From contig OZ010792.1 of the NCBI GenBank assembly GCA_963932465.1, positions 2,108,001 through 2,172,000 of the forward strand: DNA of 64,000 bases, given 5' to 3'. Made by a program: the position numbers and the translations under genes. The notes below the pieces were generated by a model that was not told the DNA's origin, ran no database searches, and worked only from the letters and a program-made list of their open reading frames with translations. Shown here one piece after another: positions 46,951 through 58,987 of the stretch (the stretch's first letter is position 1; each line of letters starts with the position of its first letter). This stretch comes from Maratus speciosus. Taxonomy: Eukaryota; Arthropoda; Arachnida; Araneae; Salticidae.

Positions 46951-48119
46951 GTTTTCTTTTTAGAGCCCTGTAAATGAACGATAAACGCTATGCACATCAT
47001 ATTTTACAGCAAGTATATTGTACTGTACCTCACTGATGTATATCAGTTTCAATATATTTCAAAGAGTTTAACATCATTAAAACACACTGAAATTGATTTT
47101 CTTCCATACATCATAATGTAATAATTCTTTTGAGTGCGCCTGTAAACGACTATAAATGCTACACACTTTATTTTCAATATAGGCCTTTTTGCTGTATACC
47201 ACATATTTAAATTACATATATAAGTAATACATATACAAATAAAATATTTAAATTACATGGATATCCAGGTATATTTAAGCGAATTAGAGCATGGCCAGAC
47301 AGACGGCCACATAAACAGGATTCATAAATATTTTTCAACAATGTTAGAAAGAAAGTGTTACAAATGACATTTTTCCACTTAAAAGTATAGAATTTTACAT
47401 CAAACACACTTTTATATGATGAATAGTATGAAAATTGCAAGAATTCCAGAAAATGACGCCATTTTGAATAACAGCCGCCATCTTGAATTCCTACGACTGT
47501 ATGCGATGCCTCTTCCTCTTATATGGATTGATAAATACAAAGTAGATACTCACCAATCGGTATATTCTTCTCACAATGTGCATTTTTCTCAACCGTAGAA
47601 CCCGGACTAATAGACAATAACGTAATGCAATTCTTTTGAGGGTCCTGTAAACGGACTATAAAAACTATACACTTCAATTTTTATTCGGAAAATGTTTTTG
47701 TGAACTTCAATAACATATATAAATTACATGACAATCTGAGTGAATTTAAGTGAGTAGCGATATTTAAATGAGTTAGAGCATGGAAATGGCAAGCAGACAG
47801 ACACAGACAAACAAACAGACAAACTGAATTCATAAACTTATTGAAATATGATGGAAAGTATTAAAAACGACACACTTTTGACGTTAAAAACATCGAAATC
47901 GACCTGAAAAACACATTTATATGATGGATAGTAAGAAAATTCAGAAAATGACGCCATTTTGAATAACAGCTGCCATCTTGAATTCCCACGACTTTACGCG
48001 ATGCCTCCCCCTCTGAAAAGCATTGTATTAATATAAAGTAAATACTGACCAATGGGTATATTCTTATCACGATTTGCAGTTTGCACCTTGTTTTGGTCGT
48101 GTAGCACTTGGACTACTAA

Positions 48120-48522
48120 CCTTAAAAAAAAAAAAAATCATAGAAAATAATTTTTTTTGCCAATTGAGTTGATTATTTGTGAAACTGTAACGAATAATAA
48201 TGTAATCGTAAATACAAAATATCAAAACATTCTGAAAATATTTTCATTAAAATCTATATGCAAAAATAAAATATTTAACTTAACTAAATATTATACAGAA
48301 TCTTTATATAGAATCAAAACATTATATAAATCTACACTTAAGCAAATCCAAAAAATGATAAAACATATGCTGTAAATCATCATATGCATAAATAATTCAG
48401 AAAGGAGACATTGAAGGGTTACCTAAATGTGATAGTCTTTAAAGAAAGGATAAACGCAAAGTCCCATGTTGCACAGCTCACAAGAGTAAAAAGTCTGTGT
48501 TATTTTCCATTGCGTTCTTACA
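48120..48522. other. AT-rich stretch, no recognised gene
   Basis: Starts with an A-run after the inverted-repeat region. It ends at the left duplication of the MITE at 48531 and resumes at 49322. Confidence 0.35.
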
Positions 48523-48530
48523 ATCTGTGA

Positions 48531-49314
48531 CAGTGCTGTAGTTGGAAAAAAATATTTGTGGGAACGCACCTTTTCATAGAGTAGATGTTGATGCTACTGG
48601 ATTTTTGCTAAGCAAAAAGCCAATTTAAAACATTTAGCCAAAAGTGGAATTTTTTAATTAATGGTTACAATTATTATATTCTAATTTATATAGTATTATA
48701 TTTGTATAGCAATAATCTGAAAGCACTATTTAATCAATCTCGTAGTAACAATTTCCATCATGAATCAAAATTTAATTGAAATAATAAAACAAATCCATAT
48801 GTTATTACTTACTGGCACATCTATCCCAGAAGTTTCCTTAAAGAACGATAGTGAGAAATGTTTTCTGTGATTTTTTTATTTACAACAAGCTGTCTCGTCT
48901 GCTAATCTTCTTCCTGATCGCAACCAAGATTTCAGATATGGTTCAGGACAAAATTCTTTTAAGGGAGGTCCTAAACAATCATGAATATAAGTGAACTGGA
49001 TTTTTCAATAAGGAGTAAATTTCTTGCATAGGTCATGATGTTATTCATCACAGCTGAATACACTTTCGCATTCAGACATTGAAATGGGTAAAGTTTTCAC
49101 CATTTGGAGAAGAGGATTTGACTCTCTAGGCTCATCTTCACTATCAATAAACATGATAATAATAATTAACAATAATTATTGTTTCGCCAGGAAAAAAAAA
49201 AAAAAAAAAGTTTGTGAATGTGCGCAATTTTTTTTTTTTTTTTTTTTTTACAGTAACAAACCAAATATTTATGGGAACGGTGTTCCCACGCGTTCCCGCC
49301 CAACTACGGCACTG
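48531..49314. mobile_element. 784-bp non-autonomous hAT
   Basis: Exact 8-bp duplication ATCTGTGA (48523-48530, 49315-49322). TIRs are CAGTGCTGTAGTTGG and, inward from the right, CAGTGCCGTAGTTGG. GTGGGAACGC words lie inside both ends. A- and T-runs sit in the right half. No transposase is seen. Confidence 0.93.
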
Positions 49315-49440
49315 ATCTGTGAGCAATCTACACAACTTCTTCTGCTTTTTTTTCATCTCTATTATTGGCATTTAGCGAAGGAAAATACCTCTCAGAAAGC
49401 CTTAAAGGTGTAGATGTTGATTTAGCTGTGAACTGCCTTT

Positions 49441-49593
49441 CTATCCTGAAACTCCCATAAATTTCAAATATTGATCAACACTCATTTTAAATTGAACAAA
49501 TAGAGTTTTAGTCCCATACTTTTTATCATTGAGAACACTGGCATTGAACAAAGCGATATCCATTAAATCAAAGAATAATTTCTTATACCATAC
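49441..49593 (-). pseudogene. piggyBac-type transposase C-terminal fragment
   Basis: A 50-codon clean frame begins VWYKKLFFDLMDIALFNASV and ends in TAG. WYKKLFFDLMDIALFNA matches the segment of DDE_Tnp_1_7 transposases that follows the third catalytic aspartate (compare WPMAIFFNLLNISLVNS in the piggyBac at 40728). No catalytic part survives and no TIRs are seen. Confidence 0.55.
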
Positions 49594-49613
49594 TTATAAT
49601 ATATATGATTTAC

Positions 49614-50178
49614 TACTCTCAGTTAAAACTAGAGAGCCTTCACTATCAAAATAATCACTCATATGCTATTTAATATTCAAGTGTACTCTATGTTTCTAAA
49701 TTTTTTTTCTCTTAGCCATCTCAATTTTAGCTAAATTCTTTTGACCAGCACAAAAAACTTTCATCTACTAGCTAAGGAAGATGCAAACAAAATAAAAACT
49801 GGAATTTCTAAAGCAATTGCAGCAAGCCTTATCTGCCCTAAAGAAAGTAAAAGCATATTTTAAAGCATCTGAAACCTTCCGATAATTACATCACCTGGGG
49901 ACACAGCTGGCAGTCAGCTGAGTTTTGTTCACGTCATGTCTACTGCTCTTGCATCGGAACAAACTACAGGAATAGAAAAGCATTCTACAGACACAAGGTC
50001 AATAACTTAAAGGTTCGAATAAATTAAATGTAGTGGACATGAAGCTCCATCTTTTGATTAAAAAAAAAAAATACAAATATAATGTGGATAATTGAAAATA
50101 CAAATATGATACACCCGCCTAGTAGATCGATATAAACAGCGATTCAGCAGTGCATCACCCGGCTGCTAGTGACGTTTA
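49614..50178. other. No recognised feature
   Basis: AT-rich. It ends with CGTTTA (50173-50178), the left duplication copy of the large element starting at 50179. Confidence 0.4.
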
Positions 50179-50329
50179 CAGGGCTGCCACTGCCGAATGG
50201 CATCAAAAATAGTATCTTTAGTAGCCTACAATGAAAAAAGTAGTAGCCAAAATAGTGGCATTTGTACAAAAAATAGTAGCCAAAATAGTTGTATGCTTAC
50301 TTAAAAAAAGGTGTGGGGGGGGGGGGTAG

Positions 50330-51239
50330 GAGAAGAATCCTTATTTGTTATCAAAATAATAACCAAAACTGTTTCATGAAAATTTACATCCTATTTTACA
50401 CTTTATGTTTTCAATCTAAATTGCCATTGTTTGTACTTTTTATAAAATCACACATTAATTATTAATTTTTAAAGAATGTAGTTCAGTTTCTACAAATTAA
50501 ACTGAATATTTGCTGGAAACAAAAAAACTTTTGTTATTTATTATAATAAGTACAGGATGCAAAACTTGTTAAAAATATATACATTTTCAAAAAAAGCACC
50601 TTAAATTTGGCATTCCCATTAGTCAAGAGACACAAGCCCATTGACTTCTGCTTTAATCAGGTCTTAATTCTAAAAGAAAATCTTATTATAAGCTACAACT
50701 TTAAATGTGTTAGCTACAATTTTAATTAATTAAAGCAGGAAATCTGTCTATAGCAAATAGCTTTATCAGAAAAGATGCATTTGATAAGGAACAGGCATGT
50801 GCAATTTTTGTGTGCAAAACTGATCTAACCTTTGCAAGAAATTTATGTAAAATAGCAAAACTGCCATAAAGTCTGATTTTATAGCCACCAATGGGTTAAA
50901 CAAGAAATAAACATTCTTATTATCGACATTTTAAATCTATTATTAAATTTAAAAACTGTGTTAAAAAACAATTTTCTTTTATTATCAAAGCCTGATTAAT
51001 AAAACACAAGCCAAAATAGGTCAAAGATTATGGGTCCATTGATTTTTGGGAATACCAATTTATATGTTGTATTTTTTCTAATGTATGTTTTAATCCGTTT
51101 TTGATCCTGTAATGATCAATATTTTGGACTCTTAGAATGGGAAGAGGTTAAAAACAAAAAGAGGTGTATATATATGTGTTCCCACTTTTTTTTAGTTTGG
51201 CGATGGTATAAGAAGAATGCACTAAAGAATACTAGACTG
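50330..51239. other. Element B interior, no recognised gene
   Basis: AT-rich sequence after a G-run near 50318-50328. No frame with a recognisable domain. Confidence 0.4.
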
Positions 51240-51965
51240 CCATTTTGTCTTAATCAGCCTTCTATGGATCTTGACATTTGATTTTTGTTATGATCAGAGA
51301 AACATTAAACACAGCAAATTATGCCATACCAATCAGCATGGCGGTAGATCATTGGCAAAGATTAAAATGCTGACCACCATAATGTTTAAAATTTTTACAT
51401 CCCTGAGCCTTGCTAAGCTACATTTTGTTATCAATTCAGTACCAATTTTTAATATTTTTAAATCCTCCATTCCATATGCCAATTTTAACTAGAAATTTTA
51501 TTTAATAAATTTTCAAATTTAGATAGGAAAAGAACAGTAACAAATTCAATAAATCTAACACCTTTTTGATCTTTTCAATAATAAATTTAAAAGAAAAACA
51601 TTTGCTGCATAAAAATCACTGTAAAAATTATAGAACAAAAATTATATGTTCAAAGTATTGTGTGATTTTATTTAATTTTGGTCTTCACGTTTTATTTGAA
51701 GTAACTATCACATGGATGTTGACATTTATGTTGTGATCGGATAAAGATTGAACACAGCAAATTATGACATTTTGATCAACACAGCAGTAGATCACTGGCA
51801 AAGATTATCATGCTGACCACCAGATTTTTAAGCACAAAATTTGAGATCCCTGAGTTTTGCTAACTTACATTTTGTTATCAATTCAGTATAAATTTTTTAT
51901 AATTTGCAAGTCTCCCATTTCATATGCCAATTTTAACTAGCAATTTTATTTAATAAAATGTATCT
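51240..51965. repeat. Direct repeat of about 250 bp, period about 447 bp
   Basis: Copies begin near 51265 and 51712. Shared words include AACACAGCAAATTATG, ATGCTGACCACCA, CATTTTGTTATCAATTCAGT and CATATGCCAATTTTAACTAG. No coding capacity. Confidence 0.7.
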
Positions 51966-52337
51966 TATTCTTAAGTGGTATTTTATTTCAGATTGGTTAC
52001 TAAATTTCAGGGATGAAACATATTTATGCTATGAATGAAGAGACTAGGAACAACAAAACAGCACAGTGAACAAATCTAGAATGAATTGCATAAAATTCAT
52101 ATGACAGTTTAAAATTTAAATATCTTTAAAAGCAACAAAAGTTTGGGAGAGATACACTGTAAAATGTATGAGTGGGAGTCAACCAGAAAATCAATAGTTT
52201 CCCATCAAAATTTGGATGATTGGCATCTTTGAGCTACATTGATGGATTGAAAAGCGTAATTTATCCATTTCAAATTGAAGTTTTTGTAGATTTAAAAAAA
52301 AAAAAAAAATGTATGCTGAAATGATAACAAATTGTAA

Positions 52338-52420
52338 ATCTATACTAATAAAAGAAAGTTTCATTCAGTGTGTTTGTCTATCTGTCTGCAATGGCTAGCG
52401 AAATCTACTGCACGTACAAA
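52338..52420 (+). other. Possible Helentron-type 5' end
   Basis: ATCTATACTAATAAAAGAAA followed by GTGTGTTTGTCTATCTGTCT resembles the 5' start seen in many Helentron-like non-autonomous elements. This rests on memory of the motif. No matching end was located downstream. Confidence 0.3.
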
Positions 52421-53429
52421 GCTGAAAATTTTTGTGAGGGTAGTCAAAGGCCTCTCCTGGTGCACCTGAGACTCAGAATTTTAAATTTCTTATAATTAGC
52501 TGAGTTATTAATTAAAATAATGAAAAAGTATTTATAATTCAACTAAAGCATGGATTTTAATGAGACTGCAAAAAAAATTCTTTTTCAAACTCCACAAGAG
52601 GAGGAAGGGTTGCCAAGGTGATAAAAACCACAGATGATTTTTATACTGGGATTGTTTCACAGAGTATAAAATTTTTACAAATACTGCATTCATAGATTTC
52701 AAATTTATGCATCTATGTGTATTTTGTTATGATGATTCCAAGTATGTAATTTTCTTTAAAATCGGTTAATTAGAAAATTATGAAATTAATTATGAAATGA
52801 AAAATAAATGCTTTCAATTTCTTATCAGCAGAAAACGAGAGACAGTCTCTCTGTGGTACAAGAAAAAAAAAACAAAAAAATGATAAATTTTATAGTGAAA
52901 TTGTTTTGTGGTAGGTATACAATATTTTTACTGAATCATGTAATTTTTGCAGAAATCTATGAAGAACTTTTTGAGTTCAGCGTGTAATAGCATTTTCTAC
53001 AATAAATATCATTTTAGATCTGATTTTATGGAGCCCTCCGATAAATATTATTTATAAAACATAAAATTTTCAAAATGGGAGGAGGGGTGTATTCTGGGAG
53101 TGTAACATTAGTCTCTTGAGCAGTCAATTTTCTAACTTTTTACGAACTCTTCATGTGATATAATATTGGAAAGCCCTTAGTCCACTATTTCACATTATGA
53201 ACCTCCATTATCCCATTTCCCCAATTTGTTATATTTGTGGGGATGGGGAGGGGGGTGTACGACTTGATTAAATATCGCAATTAGTCCACATGACAAATAT
53301 TGTAATAGAGACTAATTCCAAACATGATAATTAACTTAATAATGACATTCTATAACATTGGGGTAAAATTATGAGTAGCACATATCACTATTTTTGAATA
53401 ATAATTCAAGATATTTTTTAATTTCATTT

Positions 53430-53870
53430 TAATGTATCTTGGGTTCTATAGGACAAATGGCTATGAGGTTTTGTTCATTCGACTTGATATTGATAGCCTT
53501 ACAGGCTTTGGTTCTTTTTTCCCACCAGGGGTGCTTTCCTATCTCGGGTCCTATGGGACTGGTCACAACGGGGTTTAGTTCATTAAAATTGGTTTTCAAT
53601 GGCTTTGTTCTGAAGATGGTTTATTTAGAACAGAGTGTGCTCACTGATAACAGAATTTGGAACTAACTGATTTGACAGAGCGTGCACAACATGCCTACCA
53701 TAGGATGCCACAAGCAGCTGAACATGTGTCGGCGTTTTGTTCTGAAAGTGGTTTGTTTAGAACAGAATGTGTTCCCTGGAATTTGGATCTAACAGATTTT
53801 ACACAGTACGCAGCATGCCTGCTATTTGGTGACGAAGACAGCGGGGATCAGTGTCGGATGTTCATACAGG
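53430..53870. repeat. Tandem units of about 150 bp
   Basis: GTTCTATAGGACAAATGG / GTCCTATGGGACTGGTC recurs near 53449 and 53546. TTTAGAACAGAGTGTG / TTTAGAACAGAATGTG recurs near 53624 and 53755. The frames at 53439 and 53657 run through these repeats and are not called. Confidence 0.55.
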
Positions 53871-54608
53871 ACATATTGCTCCTCCTGGCAGTAGAAATAA
53901 AAGATTGTCTAGAAATAATCAGTTTAAATATCAAAGAATTTCACATAGGATTTCGTTGCGGAAAAAAATGGTTACGCATAAGTCACTGATTTTTACAGTT
54001 ACATAAATATTTTAGCACAAAAATTAAGTAGTCGTCGGAAACATGCCCCCCCCCCCTTTCGTTTCACGTGGCAGTTATCTCGAGCCTTTTTACTGCTAAG
54101 GGGATATGCAAATATAACGTTATCATTTTAGGGGGGGGAGGGGGGGTTGGTCTTTTGATATCGTTAACATTTTTAATCCAATTTTTTTTTAAATACGTTA
54201 AAACACTTTATTTACTTTTCTTTTATCTACTTTTATGAAACGCAAACTTAATATTATTAAATTCACTAAATTATTATAAAATTATTGCATTACAAAATAT
54301 GGAATTCGTTAGACATTTCCTTTAATCTGCCATAATGCACATATATCGCACATTGAAGAAAGCAGGTGCAAAGTTAGCTTGAAATGATATTTGTTTATTT
54401 TACTAATAAAGAAAGGAGAAACAATCATGTCCGTCTGATATGTTGAAAAAAGCTCTGCTTTTCTTTTGTCCCGTACTGGAGGCAGGTGCAAGAAAACAGT
54501 ACGGAAACGGCAAACGCCTGGAAATTAATTAGATGAATTTTGTGTTGTTCCATTTTGACATTTTCTAAAGTCACAATTTTCTATTTTACTGTCGTTATAT
54601 GGTTCATC

Positions 54609-57600
54609 ATGGATAAAAATAAAAAGTTTTTGGAGCTTCATAAATGTTTTGAAGCAGCGTATCCAGATTATACAAAGCAAGCATGCCAAAAAGAAGCAAC
54701 TTTGTTTTGGAATGAATGTAAAAAGAATCCAGATTTTGAAAATATGCTTCAGAAAAAACTAGAAGAGTTGAGTACACTTGCAAAGAAAAGAAAATCGGGT
54801 CTTCTTGCATTTTGGGCAAAGGTAAGATAGCTTTTTAAATAGCTGTTATTGTTATAAGTAATTAAATTTGAAGTAATTTTTTTTAATTTAAATCTGTAAC
54901 TAAAAAACTCGGAAATATTTCTTTTGTAAATTAAATATTCTAATCATAAAAGTATCCAATTTAAAAGAATATGTTTACGGAACTTAAAATTGGAACTTAT
55001 TTATCGTTGTACACTCTAAAAAAATCCTCATGTATATAAAGGGGATTTTATATAAAATTTCTGTCTTTAAATGGGCACTTTCTGTTTTGAGGGAAAATAT
55101 TACATTTTCTTGTAATAAACGGAATATTTCCTTTTTTATACTTATTTGTTGAATGTTAAAAATAAAAGGTTTCCTTTTAAGATAGACAAACGTAAATGTT
55201 TCATTTCAATTCAGAAAAAATGGAAAATATTCAGTTAAATTTTCGTTCTCGATGTTTTTTTTCTTGTAATCGAGTGGTTGGATGTGACCAGATTATGCAG
55301 GTAAAAGAGCATTTATTATATAATGGCGCGAATACCGAGGAAAGAAAACCGATAAAAACATGTGTGATAATATGCAATGCCTATGCCGTATCAGTATACA
55401 TAATTTTTATGTGGAATTTTCTTTTAATATTGCTCTATTTCTCATATTTATTTTTCTTGCGGAAAAATTGGATCTTGAAAACAGAGGAATATCAAAACGG
55501 AAATTTTTGCGAATAAACGGAGAATTGGGAGAAATGACTACTTTGCTGCCAGTACATTTTCCTCTTTTTCAACGGATGTTTTTTTCAGTGTACTAATATT
55601 TAACATGTCCAAATTAAAGAAAATTAATTTTAAGAAACATTCAGCCATAAAACTTTATGATTTTTTTTATTGTGTCAGCGGTTTGCAGTGGTAAATATCA
55701 TTTAATAAAATGGAATTTGCTTTTTTAAACTAATTATACAGTGATACTCATGCTCTTTAAATTTAAGATAGGCAATGCTTGAAAAGTAAATTGCTGGCAT
55801 AAATTAAATAAAATTAATTGTTTTGTGAAGAAAAGAACTATTTCAAATGTTTATAAACAAGGTTAAAAAATAAATAAATGAAAAATAGTTTGAAAAAATA
55901 CCCTTTTTTAAACAATCAATGTTTATTTTAAAAATCACGCCTAATTTCATTATTGAAATCATTTAATTCTAAACAATCTCCGTTACTTTTCGTCAATTTG
56001 GTGAGGTCCTCTATGGGAAATTCACCGCTTTGACATTTATGCTGAATAGAAAGCGATATCTATTGAATTTATTTTTAAAAAAATAAAATTTTTGCTCAGT
56101 TTATTTTTTAAGATACGGCAACAGGGAAGAAATAAAAAAGCATTATTTAAACTATCTATTCAGGATTTGTAAATTGTTTGCTCGGCATGTAATCGTAATT
56201 TAATTAATATTAAACTACGACAAAAAGTATTGAAAAACATATATAACACTCTTTACTTTTAATTTATATTTTCTACTTTTCAATGTTTAAAATATTTGCT
56301 GTTGCAGTTTCGTAGCTTATAGGCATATTTTGTTAAGAGTGTTTTGATGCAGAATTAAACCCATAGTTTTTGCAACAACTCGCAATTAGTTGTAACCATA
56401 TGTCTTTTTTACGATTTATCGCCTGCTGCAGACTAATGGAAAATGCCTTAAAATTAATTTATTTTTAATCAAGCTCTAAAAATATTAAAATGTTATATTA
56501 TCCCCAGAAACATACACATCAGACGGTAAGTGAAAAATCTGTCTGAAAATTCCATTTTTACATTTAAAAGCCTAGTTAAGTTAAATAAAATAGAGTAAAA
56601 ACTTAACTTGAACATTTTCCCTTAATTAAATCAATCTCAAGATTTTAAAATTTTACTATTTATTTCCAATAATCTTACCGCTTAAAACTTTGATTATAAA
56701 TATTGCATATAAGTTTGGCATGAAATTCCCATAATTGAATTTGATAATTTTCTAAGGTAACTAACTGAAAGAGTGTAAAATTTAACTTTATAAGATATTG
56801 CTTTATGAAATATGCTTTAAAAAAGATAAATATAACGTTGTTATTCAAGCGACATTATTTTATTTTGGATTGTTTCAAACAGGCTTCTACTTCTAAAACT
56901 GAGAGACCAGCAGAAAAAAATAAAAATGCTGTGGAGGAAAGTTCTTCAACTTTCGATGTTCCAAAGTCAACGATAGATACAGCAGCTCTTCAACCAAAAA
57001 GTGCAAGTAAGAATCCCGTAGAATGTAACGCTCCACGAGAAGCTCGAGCACAAAAAGAAGTGATTTCGAAAATTAAAATTGCCCAGGAAAAGCTTGTTAT
57101 TCTCACTCACCAGAGAGACACTGGACTTGCTGAGGTGAGCTTAACGGAAATTAAAAAAGCTAAAGACGATGTGGCAAAACTTGAAAAGCAACTGAATAGA
57201 CTCAAACAATTGTCGGAAGCTAATAGAAAATCACGGGCAAAAAAGAGAATGCATTATGAAATGTTGCAAGAAAAACATCCTGAGGAAAAGAAACTGATTA
57301 AAAAGGTTGGGCGACCAGCTTTAGAAAGCGACCAACCTGAACTTTTAAGGGTGATTTGTGAACTTGCAAAACAAGGAGTTAGCGCAGATGGTCGAAGACG
57401 CTGCGAAATCTTAAATGCATGCAAGACTCTGGATGATTTGCACGAAGAATTGAAAAATTTAGGATTCCAACTGAGTAGAACAGCTACATACTTGAGGTTA
57501 CTCCCAAGAAATTTTAGTACTATAGAAGGTAAGCGTCACCATACAACAGTGCCTGTCCGTTTATGCAAACCACAATTCAATAAGAGAAGCTCGCATGTAG

Positions 57601-58987
57601 ACAGTGAGTTTTGTAAGATGACAATATCTCATTTGAAAGAGTTGTCAGCTACATTATCAACGCAAGATGTTGCTTTTCTTTCAGTTGATGATAAGTCTTG
57701 TGTGCCAATTGGAATTACTGCTGCAAGTAAACAAACTCCATTGCTCATGCATTTGGAATATAGTATTCGACTGCCAGATCACGATTTTGTAAAAGCAGCC
57801 CAGCATAAACTCATCCCCAGTGTATACGCTGGTCTTGAAATTAAAAAAGGGGCTCCATGTGATAAAACGAGAATAACTTATTCTGGGCCAACTTATATAG
57901 CCATTCGTTCGGCTAAGCACGATTCATCGACAGCAGCTACACACGCGTTTGATTTGGACGTATTGATGAATTTGCCAGAATTCTCAGAACTTGTACGCCG
58001 TGACGATTCTAATGCAAAACCAGTGTTAGTGATTATAAGTGATGGGGGACCAGATGAAAACCCCCGTTACGAAAAAGTTCAGCAGCAAGCAGTGGAAACA
58101 TTTAAAAATATAATTTGGATGCAATTTTCCTTGCAACAAATGCTCCTGGTCGCTCGGCTTTTAATGCAGTCGAAAGACGAATGGCACCTTTGGGCCATCA
58201 TCTTGCGGGCGTAGTTCTGCCACATAACCAGTTTGGGACTCATTTGGATGCAAGTGGCAAAACAATTGATACCGAGAAGGAAAAGAATAATTTTGAAGCT
58301 GCAGCAAACGTGCTGGCTGAAATATGGAATGGTGTCATAATTGATAATTTTCCGGTAATTGCCAAGTATGTACAGCATGGGGGTGAGCGCTCGAGTGCTA
58401 AAATATGCCAAATTTGGAAAAAGGAACATATGAGATGTTCTAAATATCTCTGCCAAATAGTTAAATGCAACAACCATAGTTGCTGCTCTCCAAAGCGGTC
58501 GGCAATTGATTATATTTTGAAAAGACAATTCTTGCCTGCTCCAGTTCCAGTGAGTGAAGGTCTTCATTTCAATAGAGGAGGAACATTTTTGCCTTTGTTT
58601 GTCAGCCTACTGATGCAAGATCAAGTCAAACAGATGCAGCCTACTCTAAAAGAACTAAAGGAATTACCATACGATACTTTTCTGCCATCAATAGAAGAAG
58701 AAACTCTAAAAAAATACATATGTAGAAAGTGCAGCATTTACCACAGTACTTTAAAATCTTTGAAAGAACATTCATTAATTTGTGGAGACACTATTGGTGC
58801 ACCTAAAATAAGGCCTCTTTGTATTGCTGCTCGTAGGCAAAATGAACTGATGGTGTGCTTAACTAACGATGAACTTGAATGGGTGGATGGAACCGATTGT
58901 GATGTTGTTGAAATACCTGAAACAAAATATTCAACAGAAAATGCCCCCATCATTCAGCTAGTTCCCACATGGGAAGATATCCTTTAA
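54609..58987 (+). pseudogene. DDE-type transposase of unplaced family, two exons, one frameshift
   Basis: Exon 1 (54609-54821) starts MDKNKKFLELHKCF and ends at a GTAAGA donor. Exon 2 (56883-58987) follows a TTTCAAACAG acceptor, phase 0. The product is about 770 residues. After a coiled coil (about 130-210) come GRPALESD, SVDDKSCVPIG (D340/D341), VIISDGGPDENPRY (D458) and NAPGRSAFNAVERRMAPL (E502), read here as the D-D-E triad. A Cys-rich stretch (CSKYLCQIVKCNNHSCC) and a CxxC-H-C finger (CRKCSIYHSTLKSLKEHSLIC) follow. A one-base loss in the A5 run near 58105 shifts frame, and the downstream block resumes in another frame as NLDAIFLATNAPG. Apart from that indel the gene is open, suggesting recent inactivation. 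Triad assignment is inference from motif pattern. Confidence 0.75.
55012..55590. mobile_element. TA-inserting MITE in the transposase intron
   Basis: CACTCTAAAAAAATCC at the left and, inward from the right, CACTGAAAAAAACATCC are inverted and flanked by TA (55010-55011, 55591-55592). The ends resemble the foldback at 2884-3113. It lies wholly within the intron and would be spliced out. The short frames inside are not genes. Confidence 0.65.

Larger units (their letters stand above)
37150..48115. repeat. Large inverted-repeat region of about 470-bp units
   Basis: Units containing AAGAATATACCGATTGGTGA, GGCGGCTGTTATTCAAAATG and CTATCCATCATATAAATGTG lie in plus orientation at about 37150-37617, 44165-44635 and 44640-44815. 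In minus orientation they lie at about 47420-47640 and 47645-48115. The plus units are about 465-470 bp apart once the 6.5-kb insertion at 37618-44156 is discounted. The arrangement is a very long foldback with tandem units in its arms. No gene of its own is seen. Confidence 0.72.

Noticed and set aside
53439..53989. Two open frames of 75 and 110 codons
   Set aside because: They track a tandem repeat of about 150 bp, and neither contains a recognisable domain or splice context.
55196..55596. Open frames within the transposase intron
   Set aside because: They lie inside the TA-flanked MITE and are hydrophobic low-complexity sequence without homology that I recognise.
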